Made by a program: the position numbers and the translations under genes. The notes under the pieces were generated by a model that was not told where the DNA came from, searched no databases, and saw only the letters and a list, made by a program, of their open reading frames with translations. 12,469 bases of DNA from GCA-020343675 sp964462945 (lineage in GTDB: Bacteria; Planctomycetota; Phycisphaerae; Sedimentisphaerales; Anaerobacaceae), in assembly GCA_964462945.1 (NCBI GenBank), contig CAYWZW010000107.1, forward strand, positions 1 through 12,469, in the 5' to 3' direction. Of the stretch, positions 1-8,622 are shown one piece after another (position 1 is the first letter of the stretch; each line of letters starts with the position of its first letter).

Positions 1-967
<967 letters not shown>

Positions 968-1036
968 ATATCAATCCTTGGTTGAATGGGTCGCGCTCAT
1001 ACTCGCATCTGCATATTATTTGTAATTTCGAGATCT

Positions 1037-1054
1037 TCAGGCCGAAAGGCCTGA
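1037..1054 (+). other. Hairpin in the 23S-5S spacer
   Basis: TCAGGCC-GAAA-GGCCTGA forms a perfect 7-bp stem closed by a GNRA-type tetraloop, a few bases before the 5S gene. Position and shape suggest a processing helix of the rRNA precursor. It is not followed by a T-tract, so it is not a terminator. Confidence 0.6.
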
Positions 1055-1062
1055 TTCACGAC

Positions 1063-1174
1063 TTCCTGGTGACTTTACTGACGGGGAAACGCCTGATCCC
1101 ATTCCGAACTCAGAAGCTAAGCCCGCTCAGGCCGATGGTAGTCCTTCGGGGCGAGAGTAGGTCATCGCCAGGAT
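1063..1174 (+). rRNA. rrf: 5S ribosomal RNA (complete, functional copy; copy 1 of the 5S-like family)
   Basis: About 112 nt, the normal 5S length. Helix I closes between TCCTGGT at 1064-1070 and GCCAGGA at 1167-1173. The loop B/C region reads CCGAACTCAGAAG as in most bacterial 5S. Helix II pairs CTGA-CGGG with CCCG-C-TCAG (one bulge). The GCCGATGGTAGT...GCGAGAGTAGG segment matches the helix IV/loop E region. It lies in normal rRNA-operon order after 23S and has its own terminator, so I take it as the working gene. Four related but altered copies lie downstream at 3868, 8263, 10131 and 12053. Confidence 0.95.
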
Positions 1175-1177
1175 TAT

Positions 1178-1215
1178 AAAGGCCGGTTCCTAAAAGGGGG
1201 CTGGCCTTTTCCTTT
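1178..1215 (+). terminator. Rho-independent terminator of the rRNA operon
   Basis: AAAGGCCGG pairs with CTGGCCTTT (one G-T wobble) across an unpaired stretch, followed by TCCTTTTT. It begins 4 nt after the 5S end. The sequence between 5S and stem (TTATAAAGGCCGG) is shared with copies 2 and 4 farther along. Confidence 0.85.
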
Positions 1216-1244
1216 TTAAAAGGTTGCGAAAGGAGCAGGAATAT

Positions 1245-3872
1245 ATGACAAGACAACAGCCTAAGATAATAAGCAGATTGTTTTGGCGCACTCCTTCTGT
1301 TGGGAAAAAGAAAATAAAAAGGAAATTACATACGTTATTAGTCTTGTCAATTTTAGTTTTGCTTCAAGCCAGTTGCCAGACCCAAAGTACACAGTACGGT
1401 TCTTCAGAGCCGGGGTATACCGTATCGATAAGAGAGAAAAGTCCGGGTAGTGAAGCTCACACAGCAAAAGGTAAGTTTGTCGAGACGGAATCCATAGCTG
1501 TTCCTTTTGGAGGAAAAGAGGGAATTCGCTATCATCGTACGGCACTTTACTTTCTGACCAGACCACGCGATCCCTATGTTGGTTCTTCAACCGACCTTGG
1601 TATACTCCTCTCACCAGAAGAATCATCGATGCTCGAGGATTCAGGGCGGATCTCATCCGTGCGTGGTAGTGCAGTCCTATCTGAGAGGCACCCGGTACAA
1701 GCCCTTTCATCTGAGAGAGCATCAGCGGCTGTTATTGAACCACTGCGGTACACTTATAAGGCTACTGCTGGTGATAAAGGAATGCACCTAGCTTTGGATC
1801 TTAATACCGGCCGCTATAACGTCGGATTAGGATTGCTTGCCGATGTCCTCGTGAAGAAATTGGAAGTGCGTTTTCTCCCTGGGACACTCTTGATCGACGG
1901 AAAGGAATTTGTCTTTGAAGAAGGGGCACGTGTTTACGCGAGCACCTTGCCTGGTCAAGTTGCATTTGAGAAGATCACATTCACCGACATATCGAAAGTT
2001 GGCATCGTACCCGATGCCATCGAGGGCGCCAAGAAAATAGGCCAAGCAGAAGCATCAAGCACACCCCATCTGGGGAGATTTGCAGTTATGGGAGTCCTGC
2101 GGACATCCGCTATCTGGGGCCCCGAAGAGCAATTGAGACATTACCGCATTACCGACCAGTCAGGTAAGACTATATGCTATGTCGTACCCACTGACCAGGC
2201 ATCAAATGTTGATTTGACCAAGTTCTTGGGCCAAAGAGTTGGCCTAATTGGGATAATGGAGGCGCACCCGCAACTGGCGACTGCTCTGGTTAGGTTTTCG
2301 GCAATAGAACTACTGCTGGAGACGGGCGAAGCGACAGCGATCCCCACAGCCGTTTCTTCTATCCAAGAAAAAAATGCAAGCGAAGGCACGAACCCACAAG
2401 GGCCAGTCGCCGTGCCTGTCCTGGAACCTGCTGCTGAGCGTGCCGAAAACAATAGCCAGAGTCGACCTGATATCGCTATAGTCCGACTTCGGTGCAAAGA
2501 AATCTCTTTGGGCAAGGTGGACCCTGATGCTGTACGCCTAATGAAATGGGATCCCCTATCCGGCGGTGTTGGACCTATGCAGTTTATGTTGGCCGTATCC
2601 CCAGATGCCAGGCGCGTTGCTTATGCTGCCAAACGCGATGGAAAGGAGTTCGTCATTGTCAATGGTCGACCAGGTAAGCTCTACGATGATATTTATAGTT
2701 GGCCCAGTTTCAGCCCCGATGGGAAGCATCTCGTCTATGTTGCCAATCAAGGCCAGAAGAAACTGCTTGTCATTGATGGAAATGAAGTTGGTGGGTATGA
2801 AGACTATGGTCAGGTTTTGTTCAGCCCTGATGGAAAAAGATGGGCTTATATTGGTATCCGACAGGGGTATAAATATGTAGTTATCGATGGCGTTGAGGGA
2901 AAAGCACGCAAGGAAATGTCGCATTTGCCTTTATTCTTTAGCGTTGATGGTAAGCATCTTGCTTATGAGGCCGATGATTACATTGTTATTGATGGAGTAG
3001 AGCAAAAGCTCCTCGGCAATATTTTGGGAATACCGTGGGTACTCAGCCCCGATGGAACTCGAACGGCCTACCGAGTTGAGAATCTTTTCAATGAACCGAG
3101 AGACCAACCTGACCTTTACCCTGTCATTGACGGTGTCCTTATCCGAAAGCACTGTGTCGGATCCTCGTTTGTATTCAGTCCTGATAGCAAACACGTTTGT
3201 TATGATGCCTTTTATAGAAACGATAAAACCGGCAGAATCGATACACAGTGTATCGTTATAGATGGGATTGAAGGCAAACGGTATAATAACATTTTGAGTA
3301 CCCCTGTTTTCAGCCCCGATAGTAAGCGGCTCGCATACATAGCAGGACGTGATTCACAGCAAATAGTCGTCATAGACGGATCTGAGGAAGGAGACTACAA
3401 ACAAATACGCGATGATAGTCTTGTGTTTAGCCCCGACAGCGAACGTCTGGCCTATGTGGCGTCCGGCACCGGCAAACGCTGGGTAGTCATCATCAACGGT
3501 TCTGAGGGTGAAACTTATGACGACATCGGGGCTGATGGTGTTATTTTCGGCCCCGACAGTAGACGATTCGCATATACTTCCAAAAAGGCAGGGAAGTGGT
3601 TTGTGATAAGCGATATCGGCGAAAGCAAATCCTATGACCACATCGGACCAGGGACCATCACCTTCGATACTAGCAGCACGCACCTTGCATGGGCGGCAGG
3701 CATCGCAGGCAAATGGGTAATCGTTGTCGACGGCTTTGAAAGCAGAGAATACGATTCGCTGCTTCCTAAAGCGCGCCTAATCTTTGACACTCCTGGATAC
3801 TCGCGTACTCTATGCTTTGATAATGATGAGTTTCTTTTAGTGGAGATTAGCCTTGATGCCTCGAACTCCTGA
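1245..3872 (+). CDS. Exported, probably lipid-anchored protein with OB-like domain and C-terminal WD40/PD40-type beta-propeller
   Basis: 875 aa from the ATG at 1245, chosen over an in-frame TTG at 1224 because AAGGAG (1230-1235) sits 9 nt upstream of the ATG. Residues 16-28 are basic and 29-43 hydrophobic (LHTLLVLSILVLLQAS), followed by Cys44. This resembles a lipoprotein signal, but the -3 residue is Gln, so the lipobox is weak and plain secretion is possible. Residues about 277-355 look like a small OB/SH3-like domain (RHYRITDQSGKTICYVVP...FLGQRVGLIG). A low-complexity linker follows. From about 443 to 870 there are some ten repeats of 36-45 residues built on FSPDGK-x-LAY...VVIDG-x-EGK-x-YDDI, the PD40/TolB-like propeller pattern. 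Its role is unknown; family logic suggests an envelope binding or scaffold protein. The TGA stop lies inside the following 5S-like sequence. Confidence 0.85.
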   Translation: MTRQQPKIISRLFWRTPSVGKKKIKRKLHTLLVLSILVLLQASCQTQSTQYGSSEPGYTVSIREKSPGSEAHTAKGKFVETESIAVPFGGKEGIRYHRTALYFLTRPRDPYVGSSTDLGILLSPEESSMLEDSGRISSVRGSAVLSERHPVQALSSERASAAVIEPLRYTYKATAGDKGMHLALDLNTGRYNVGLGLLADVLVKKLEVRFLPGTLLIDGKEFVFEEGARVYASTLPGQVAFEKITFTDISKVGIVPDAIEGAKKIGQAEASSTPHLGRFAVMGVLRTSAIWGPEEQLRHYRITDQSGKTICYVVPTDQASNVDLTKFLGQRVGLIGIMEAHPQLATALVRFSAIELLLETGEATAIPTAVSSIQEKNASEGTNPQGPVAVPVLEPAAERAENNSQSRPDIAIVRLRCKEISLGKVDPDAVRLMKWDPLSGGVGPMQFMLAVSPDARRVAYAAKRDGKEFVIVNGRPGKLYDDIYSWPSFSPDGKHLVYVANQGQKKLLVIDGNEVGGYEDYGQVLFSPDGKRWAYIGIRQGYKYVVIDGVEGKARKEMSHLPLFFSVDGKHLAYEADDYIVIDGVEQKLLGNILGIPWVLSPDGTRTAYRVENLFNEPRDQPDLYPVIDGVLIRKHCVGSSFVFSPDSKHVCYDAFYRNDKTGRIDTQCIVIDGIEGKRYNNILSTPVFSPDSKRLAYIAGRDSQQIVVIDGSEEGDYKQIRDDSLVFSPDSERLAYVASGTGKRWVVIINGSEGETYDDIGADGVIFGPDSRRFAYTSKKAGKWFVISDIGESKSYDHIGPGTITFDTSSTHLAWAAGIAGKWVIVVDGFESREYDSLLPKARLIFDTPGYSRTLCFDNDEFLLVEISLDASNS

Positions 3873-4020
3873 CCGCATTCCGAACGCAGAAGCTAAGCCC
3901 GTGCCGCCGATGGTAGTCCTTCGGGGCGAGTCCCGACAAAAGACAACGGGATAAAATCCGGTCATCGCTCCCGAAAAATTGGGGCAGGCAGGATACTTCG
4001 ACAAGCTCAGCACAAGTTTA
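3868..4020 (+). repeat. 5S rRNA-like repeat, copy 2 (5'-truncated, with two insertions)
   Basis: The sequence matches the functional 5S from its nt 30 or so onward: CCTGA-C-x-CATTCCGAAC, CAGAAGCTAAGCCCG, GCCGATGGTAGTCCTTCGG, GGCGAG. At 3931-3959 the AGTA of 5S is replaced by a 29-nt insert (TCCCG...CGGGATAAAATCC) that also occurs in copy 5. GGTCATCGC follows at about 3960-3968. Then comes a second insert (about 3969-4017) with TCCC/GGGG arms and a dispersed palindrome, before TTTATAAAGGCCGG rejoins the 5S downstream flank. The 5S 5' half is missing and helix I cannot form, so this is not a working 5S gene. Confidence 0.9.
3995..4017. repeat. Short dispersed palindrome nested in 5S-like copy 2
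   Basis: ACTTCGACAAGCTCAGCACA and the next three bases form an imperfect palindrome (ACTT...AAGT around AGCT). It is of the CTTCGAC-n-GCTCAG type that I recognise as a widely scattered intergenic repeat in several bacterial phyla. Variants sit in copies 3 and 4. Confidence 0.6.
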
Positions 4021-4021
4021 T

Positions 4022-4058
4022 AAAGGCCGGCTGGAAACCCAGCCGGCCTTTGCCTTTT
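4022..4058 (+). terminator. Rho-independent terminator after cassette A
   Basis: Perfect 13-bp stem AAAGGCCGGCTGG / CCAGCCGGCCTTT with a 4-nt loop (AAAC), then TTTGCCTTTTG. It ends transcription of the propeller gene. It is clearly related to the terminators after copies 1 and 4. Confidence 0.92.
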
Positions 4059-4098
4059 GTGCTCAGATTTTTTTACTTGATTTTTCCTGCGAACCCCG

Positions 4099-4149
4099 TC
4101 AAGATCAAGACAATAAGAGATAGGCTCCGCCTCCCTGAAAGGTCTTGAT
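4099..4149. promoter_or_regulatory. Direct and inverted repeats upstream of the methyltransferase gene
   Basis: TCAAGA occurs twice in tandem at 4099-4110. ATCAAGAC (4104-4111) is complementary to GTCTTGAT (4142-4149), giving an 8-bp inverted repeat with a 30-nt interior that contains AGGC-TCC-GCCT. The right arm overlaps the proposed -35. It could be an operator or RNA hairpin; no regulator gene is seen in this cassette. Confidence 0.35.
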
Positions 4150-4172
4150 TTGATTATCCTGAGTCCTATGGT
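4145..4172 (+). promoter_or_regulatory. Candidate promoter for the cassette B restriction-modification genes
   Basis: TTGATT (4145-4150), 16-nt spacer, TATGGT (4167-4172). Transcription would start near 4179, giving a leader of about 30 nt before the ATG at 4208. No clear Shine-Dalgarno sequence is visible in that leader. Confidence 0.45.
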
Positions 4173-4207
4173 ATCGTGTATTTACGTTTAGTAATCGGAT
4201 TAACACG

Positions 4208-7200
4208 ATGGATGTGACACAGACATTAGACAGCCTTCTCGTTGAATTAGATTTGCACGATTCTCCAGAATACGTATCGGTAGATTCCCCAAAAGTACGA
4301 CCTCAAGATCGTCATTTTCTTGACTGGGGTCGTGATAAGATTAAGGCAGATAGTGTTTTGCTGCAAAGAATCCCTGTGCATGACTCCAGCTACCCATTGG
4401 CGTATTTCCGCGGGTTGGAGGACGACGACCCATCGAAAATTGCCGAGGCTCACAAGCTTGCCTGGAATATGGGACGGGCTCCGTTGCTCTTCATCGTGCT
4501 TCCGGGAAGAATTCTTGTTCACAGCACGTACGAATGCCCGCGCCCTCGGCGGAGGGATCGTTCTCTGGACGACAAGGCCGGGCTGATCGACAAGATCGAC
4601 TTGGTTGCCAATGTCGAGCGCGCACGCCAGGATTTGCGGAAATATAGACGTGAGGAACTTCTCTCTGGGCGGTTCTGGGAATGGCAAGAAATAAGAGAAC
4701 GCTTCAACCCGAATACGCGCGTTGAGAAAAACCTATTGAACAACCTCTCGGCCATCCGATCTCTGTTAGTTCATCAGGAGAAGCTTGACCCTCACATTGT
4801 GCACAGTCTGCTGGGACGAGCTATTTTCATCCAATACCTTCAGGATCGTAAGGACTCACAGGGATACAGCGCGTTCCCGCAGGGTTACTTTGAACGGTTC
4901 TTGCCGGGAGCGATGTCTTTTCCGGATATCCTCTCAGACAAACGAGCTACTTACTTGCTCTTCGAGTCTTTGGAGGAGAAGTTCAACGGGGACATATTTC
5001 CCATTACTCCAGGGGAACAGCGTGATGTGCGGAAGGAGCACCTCGGATTCTTGCGAGACTTCCTTCAAGGGAACATTGAGATCCGTAACAAACAGCTCTC
5101 ATTCTGGCCCTATTACTCCTTCGATGCCATCCCGATTGAGTTCATCAGTAACATGTATGAGGAGTTCTTCCACTACGAGAGGCAAGAACAGGAGGCTAAT
5201 CGGGATCGGCGAAGGCGTGCTGGCACTTACTTTACACCTCACCGCCTCGTTGAGTTCGTGTTGGACGAAGTCTTACCATGGGAGGGGAAAAACCCTGACG
5301 TCCGCATCCTTGACCCGGCGTGTGGGTCGGGAATCTTCCTTGTCGAATCTTACCGCCGATTGGTTAGCCGTTGGCGCCAAGCAAACCCGCAGGCAGACTT
5401 AGATTCCGGCGTCTTGAAGAAACTCATAGTCGATAATCTCCACGGTGTCGACCAGAACCCCGAGGCTGTCCGCGTCGCAGCATTTAGCCTTTATCTGACG
5501 ATGTGTGACTACCTTGATCCACGATATGTATGGGCAAACGTTAAATTCCCTGCACTGCGAGACAAGAACCTTTGGCACCAGGACTTCTTCTCCTTTGCAG
5601 ATACCCCGCCCAAAGATGCGGGCTCGTTCGACCTCGTTGTAGGAAATCCTCCATGGGAGAGCCAACTTTCCAAACATGCGGAGGCATACGTCAAACGCCG
5701 AGCACTCCCGGTCGGCGACAAACAGATTGCGCAAGCCTTTCTCTGGGCAGCTCCAGCGTTGTGCAAAGACAGCGGCAAAGTCTGCCTGATAGCTCCGAGC
5801 AAAGGTTTGTTGTTCAATGCGTCCGGGCCAAATAGGGAGTTCCGAAAGAATTTTTTCCAAACATTCAAAATTAACACGATTGTTAATTTCGCTGCGCTCC
5901 GGAAAAATCTCTTCGCAAAGGCGGTTGGTCCCGCGGCGCCAGTGATCTATGAGCCAACGCAGCCGGATGAAGAACATGCGATAGTCTATTGCTGCCCCAA
6001 GCCCTCAAATTCGCCGGAGGATGGTTGGCACTACGTCATTGAGAAACACGATATATGCCGAATACCTTGGCGAAAAGCACTGGAACACCAGCAGATATGG
6101 AAAACGGCAATGTGGGGTGGTCCGCGTGACTGGGAGCTGGTTGACAAACTTGCGAGCCTCCCCAGCCTTAGGGAGGTCACCGACCAGAGAGGCTGGGTGG
6201 ACGGCGAGGGCTTCATTGTTAGCACAGGGACGGACCCAGCTGAGTGGCTAACGGGGAAACCATACGTAGCAGCCGATGCGCTCCAAGCATTCACCATCGA
6301 CGAATCCTCCTTGCCATTTCTCGATAAGACACATTTCTATCGAGCGGCGAAGACAAAGAAGGAAATATTCAAGGGTCCTCACGTTCTCGTAGGACAAAGC
6401 CCGAAAGCTGGAGGAGGTTTCATCGCCGCGCTCTTGGAGGGGGACGCGGTGTTTCCTCAGTCTTTGTTGGGTATCGCTGGTCCAAAGGGCGAGGAGGACT
6501 TTCTCGGCACTGTTTGCGCAGCCTTCGCCACGAACATTTGTACTTATTTTGCGATGATGACCAGTTCTCGCTGGCTGGTCGAACGAGATGAACTGGAAAA
6601 ACAAGAAGTCATGCGGTTTCCGCTGCCAGGATGCCTGCAGGAGGACGGTTTGAGCGTCTCGTTGGCACAGCTCAGAGCCGCCAGCGAAGACCATGGGGTC
6701 CGCAACAAACTCATGCGATTGGTCTCTGACGCATACGCTCTTTCCGCTGCCGATCGCGCGTTGATCAGTGACGCCGTGACGTATACGCTTGATTACTTTC
6801 GCCTTGGGGCCAACTCGGAAGCTGCAAAACCCGCCAAAGAAAACATGTTGCGAAAGTACGGTATGCTGTTCTGCCAGATGTTGAGTGAGTCATTTGGGGA
6901 AGGCAAGGGACGCTATTTTCCCGCGACCTTCTATGTCGGTGATAGTCCCATGATTGTACTGGAGGTCTCCTTGTCATCATCGGACGGACAACAACATGTC
7001 GAAATCTGTCAGGCGGATGACAAACTGTCGAACGCGCTGGAGACGATGGATCGGATTTTACGCGAGAAACACTCCACAGGGATATATGTCAGGAGAGATG
7101 TACACATTTACATGGACGATAAGGTCTATGTGGCCAAACGCGACCAGCAGCGGCTGTGGACTCAGGCTGCTGCAATGCGTGAGGCCGATGAGATATACGC

Positions 7201-7240
7201 CGAAATCATGAGGACCTGGGGGCAGCACGTATGGAAATAG
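4208..7240 (+). CDS. N6-adenine DNA methyltransferase with C-terminal target-recognition region (restriction-modification system 1)
   Basis: 1010 aa. The catalytic core is in the middle: GTYFTPHRLVEFVLDEV (339-355), the SAM-binding motif I ILDPACGSGIFLVE (367-380), VDQNPEA (414-420), and catalytic motif IV NPPW (480-483), typical of gamma-class adenine methyltransferases of the HsdM/Eco57I kind. The 350 N-terminal residues are mostly helical, with the RAIFIQYLQDR segment common in these enzymes. About 500 residues after NPPW probably hold the target-recognition domain. It should transfer a methyl group from S-adenosylmethionine to adenine in a specific site and so protect host DNA. No PD-(D/E)xK site is visible, so it is not an obvious fused type IIG nuclease; the nuclease is probably the next gene, which overlaps by 10 nt. 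A BREX- or type I-like relative cannot be excluded, but no partner genes for those systems are present. Confidence 0.88.
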   Translation: MDVTQTLDSLLVELDLHDSPEYVSVDSPKVRPQDRHFLDWGRDKIKADSVLLQRIPVHDSSYPLAYFRGLEDDDPSKIAEAHKLAWNMGRAPLLFIVLPGRILVHSTYECPRPRRRDRSLDDKAGLIDKIDLVANVERARQDLRKYRREELLSGRFWEWQEIRERFNPNTRVEKNLLNNLSAIRSLLVHQEKLDPHIVHSLLGRAIFIQYLQDRKDSQGYSAFPQGYFERFLPGAMSFPDILSDKRATYLLFESLEEKFNGDIFPITPGEQRDVRKEHLGFLRDFLQGNIEIRNKQLSFWPYYSFDAIPIEFISNMYEEFFHYERQEQEANRDRRRRAGTYFTPHRLVEFVLDEVLPWEGKNPDVRILDPACGSGIFLVESYRRLVSRWRQANPQADLDSGVLKKLIVDNLHGVDQNPEAVRVAAFSLYLTMCDYLDPRYVWANVKFPALRDKNLWHQDFFSFADTPPKDAGSFDLVVGNPPWESQLSKHAEAYVKRRALPVGDKQIAQAFLWAAPALCKDSGKVCLIAPSKGLLFNASGPNREFRKNFFQTFKINTIVNFAALRKNLFAKAVGPAAPVIYEPTQPDEEHAIVYCCPKPSNSPEDGWHYVIEKHDICRIPWRKALEHQQIWKTAMWGGPRDWELVDKLASLPSLREVTDQRGWVDGEGFIVSTGTDPAEWLTGKPYVAADALQAFTIDESSLPFLDKTHFYRAAKTKKEIFKGPHVLVGQSPKAGGGFIAALLEGDAVFPQSLLGIAGPKGEEDFLGTVCAAFATNICTYFAMMTSSRWLVERDELEKQEVMRFPLPGCLQEDGLSVSLAQLRAASEDHGVRNKLMRLVSDAYALSAADRALISDAVTYTLDYFRLGANSEAAKPAKENMLRKYGMLFCQMLSESFGEGKGRYFPATFYVGDSPMIVLEVSLSSSDGQQHVEICQADDKLSNALETMDRILREKHSTGIYVRRDVHIYMDDKVYVAKRDQQRLWTQAAAMREADEIYAEIMRTWGQHVWK

Positions 7241-7881
7241 CCCCTGATAGGTTCGCTACGGTTCCCATGGATCTGGCCAAGCAATTGGGAGATCAAGGTA
7301 TCCGGAAACTGTTGACCGTCCTGACGGATGCATATAAGGATCTCTACGCCAGGCGATGGGTCGGTGCGCATTCTCCTGAAGATAGCATCACGGAAGAGTG
7401 GTTCGTGCATATCCTGAAGATATGGAGACCGGAGAACGCTTTTGGACTCATCCCCATACACCAAAAACAGGATACTGAGAAAGCTGAGTCGAGAGGTCGT
7501 CCACCCACGATTGATTTCTGCTTCCGTGATGAGTTTTTTTCACAATCGTACTTCGGTGCCGAGTGTAAGCTCATGGACGAAGGCTCCGTGACACATTTGA
7601 ACAGCTATCTGGACCGTAAAGAAGGTATTGGTAGGTTCCTCAGCGGGAGGCATGCGGCACACGCCGGGACGGGAGCTATGGTAGGCTATGTTCGACGCGG
7701 AGACTGCAATGCAGTCGCCAAAAACCTTGCCTGCGGTGTCAAACAGCTCGATGGCAATCCCGAATTCGAGAAGTCGCGCCCTTTACCAGGACTTGATCAA
7801 CTTTACGAGTCACGGCACGTTCGTCATATTGGTGTGTCCCCGTTTCTATGCCACCATCTTCTCTTCGCGTTCAACTGTTGA
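7231..7881 (+). CDS. PD-(D/E)xK restriction endonuclease-like protein (restriction-modification system 1)
   Basis: 216 aa. The ATG lies inside the end of the methyltransferase gene (ATGGAAATAG), a 10-nt overlap implying translational coupling; GGGGG at 7218-7222 could act as ribosome binding site. The nuclease signature is Asp95 (PPTIDFCF) followed 16 residues later by Glu111-Cys-Lys113 (YFGAECKL), the D...ExK metal-binding pattern. EEW at 56-58 may supply a further acidic residue. The C-terminus (LYESRHVRHIG...LCHHLLFAFN) looks like a natural end. It most likely cleaves DNA unmodified by its partner methyltransferase. The specificity cannot be read from sequence, and the assignment rests on the motif and the gene pair, not on a recognised family. 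Confidence 0.75.
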   Translation: MEIAPDRFATVPMDLAKQLGDQGIRKLLTVLTDAYKDLYARRWVGAHSPEDSITEEWFVHILKIWRPENAFGLIPIHQKQDTEKAESRGRPPTIDFCFRDEFFSQSYFGAECKLMDEGSVTHLNSYLDRKEGIGRFLSGRHAAHAGTGAMVGYVRRGDCNAVAKNLACGVKQLDGNPEFEKSRPLPGLDQLYESRHVRHIGVSPFLCHHLLFAFNC

Positions 7882-7893
7882 ATCACCCGGGTG

Positions 7894-7986
7894 ATGGCGA
7901 ATCTGCAAACAAATGAAATTGCTTTAGTTATTGTATTTGAATTCATCGAGCAGGAATGGAACAAGTCTGAAAGACAGGTTAAATGA
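7894..7986 (+). CDS. Possible 30-codon ORF or gene remnant coupled to the DUF2442 gene
   Basis: ATG at 7894 opens a frame of 30 codons (MANLQTNEIALVIVFEFIEQ, then EWNKSERQVK) ending in a TGA that overlaps the start of the next gene (ATGA at 7983-7986). It is the same frame as the nuclease gene, right after its stop. DUF2442 genes often follow a small DUF4160 gene, and this may be the 3' remnant of such a partner. The match is too short to claim, and there is no good ribosome binding site. Confidence 0.25.
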   Translation: MANLQTNEIALVIVFEFIEQEWNKSERQVK

Positions 7987-8249
7987 TGAATAAATGTCAC
8001 AAAATTGAGAAAGTTTCTTTTGTTAAAGAGAAATTGATTCTAAGAGTTGATGGTAAGGAATATTCGTTTCCATTGGCGGATGTCTCAAAAAGACTTGTTA
8101 ATGCGTCGCGTGCAGAGAGAGAAAAATATGAAATTTCGCCATCAGGATATGGGATACATTGGCCGTTGATAGACGAAGACTTGTCGATTGACGGTCTGAT
8201 AGGCACTAAACACAAGCACGTTCCAACAAAAGAATCTATTTCAGCATAG
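7983..8249 (+). CDS. DUF2442 domain protein
   Basis: 88 aa. The KLILRVDGKEYSFPLADVSK region, RLVNAS, and above all YGIHWPLIDEDLSIDGLIG near the C-terminus match the DUF2442 family, whose members are about 80-100 aa. Their function is not established; many lie beside DUF4160 genes in pairs that resemble toxin-antitoxin modules or sit near mobile and defence genes. Two ATGs stand in tandem (7983, 7986) and the upstream signal is weak (AGG). The gene is visibly richer in A+T than the preceding restriction-modification genes, suggesting a separate origin. Its stop is 13 nt before 5S-like copy 3. Confidence 0.8.
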   Translation: MMNKCHKIEKVSFVKEKLILRVDGKEYSFPLADVSKRLVNASRAEREKYEISPSGYGIHWPLIDEDLSIDGLIGTKHKHVPTKESISA

Positions 8250-8262
8250 GGGAAATGGAGGT

Positions 8263-8400
8263 CTCAGAAGCCAAGCCCGTGCGGCCGATGGTAGTCCCCT
8301 TCGACTTCGCTCAGGGCAAGCTTTAGGGCGAGTCATTCGACAATCGCAGGATAAAATCACGCCTGCGGCGGACAAATCCGGTCATCGCCAGGATTTATGA
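8263..8400 (+). repeat. 5S rRNA-like repeat, copy 3 (5'-truncated, with two insertions)
   Basis: The match to 5S begins at CTCAGAAGCCAAGCCCG and continues through GCGGCCGATGGTAGTCC. A CTTCGAC-type palindrome then interrupts the TCCTTCGGGG hairpin (about 8297-8324). GGGCGAG follows, then a degenerate and longer version of the copy 2/5 insert (8333-8379, keeping GGATAAAATC), and finally CCGGTCATCGCCAGGATT. The first 45 or so nt of 5S are missing. The CCCGTGCGGCC spelling agrees with copy 5 and differs from the functional 5S (CCCGCTCAGGCC). Confidence 0.88.
8297..8321. repeat. Short dispersed palindrome nested in 5S-like copy 3
   Basis: CCCTTCGACTTCGCTCAGGG plus CAAGC interrupts the 5S hairpin TCC-TTCG-GGGC. 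The outer CCCT and AGGG arms are complementary. It belongs to the same type as the element at 3995-4017. Confidence 0.6.
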
Positions 8401-8433
8401 GCCCCGGCAGGTAAACCTGTCGGGGCTTTTTGT
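8401..8433 (+). terminator. Rho-independent terminator after cassette B
   Basis: GCCCCGGCAGG / CCTGTCGGGGC (11 bp with one G-T wobble, loop TAAA), then TTTTTGTTT. The stem sequence differs from those after copies 1, 2 and 4, although the 5S-like sequence before it is shared. Confidence 0.92.
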
Positions 8434-8531
8434 TTAAGCAGCGCTTGTCCGGCTTGGCGCTCTCGGGCACGTGTGCTACGAAAGCGTCTTCGACAGAGTC
8501 TGCCCTGATCGCCAGCGGAAAGGCCTTGTGC

Positions 8532-8561
8532 TTGACAAAGTGTTGCGCGGCGTGGTAGTCT
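8532..8561 (+). promoter_or_regulatory. Candidate promoter for the AAA+ ATPase gene
   Basis: Consensus TTGACA (8532-8537), 18-nt spacer, TAGTCT (8556-8561). The predicted start near 8568 leaves a leader of about 55 nt. The stretch from 8434 to 8531 holds nothing else I can recognise. Confidence 0.55.
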
Positions 8562-8622
8562 AATAGTCATTCCGGGAAAAAGATGCTGTTCGAAATACGG
8601 ATTCTAAAGTAAGAAACAACCT

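Noticed and set aside
968..1062. tRNA gene between 23S and 5S
   Set aside because: The spacer holds only the GAAA-capped hairpin; there is no cloverleaf or T-loop motif.
1224..1244. Seven-codon N-terminal extension of the propeller gene starting at TTG 1224
   Set aside because: The AAGGAG ribosome binding site lies inside this extension and is well placed for the ATG at 1245.
7688..7894. Frameshifted alternative C-terminus of the 216-aa nuclease (second frame ending STVESPG)
   Set aside because: The first frame ends in LYESRHVRHIG...HHLLFAFN, which looks like a natural C-terminus, and holds the catalytic motif without a break. I saw no need for a frameshift.
8382..8570. 62-aa minus-strand ORF
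   Set aside because: It overlaps the end of 5S-like copy 3, its terminator and the ATPase promoter, has no ribosome binding site, and gives a low-complexity Arg-rich peptide.
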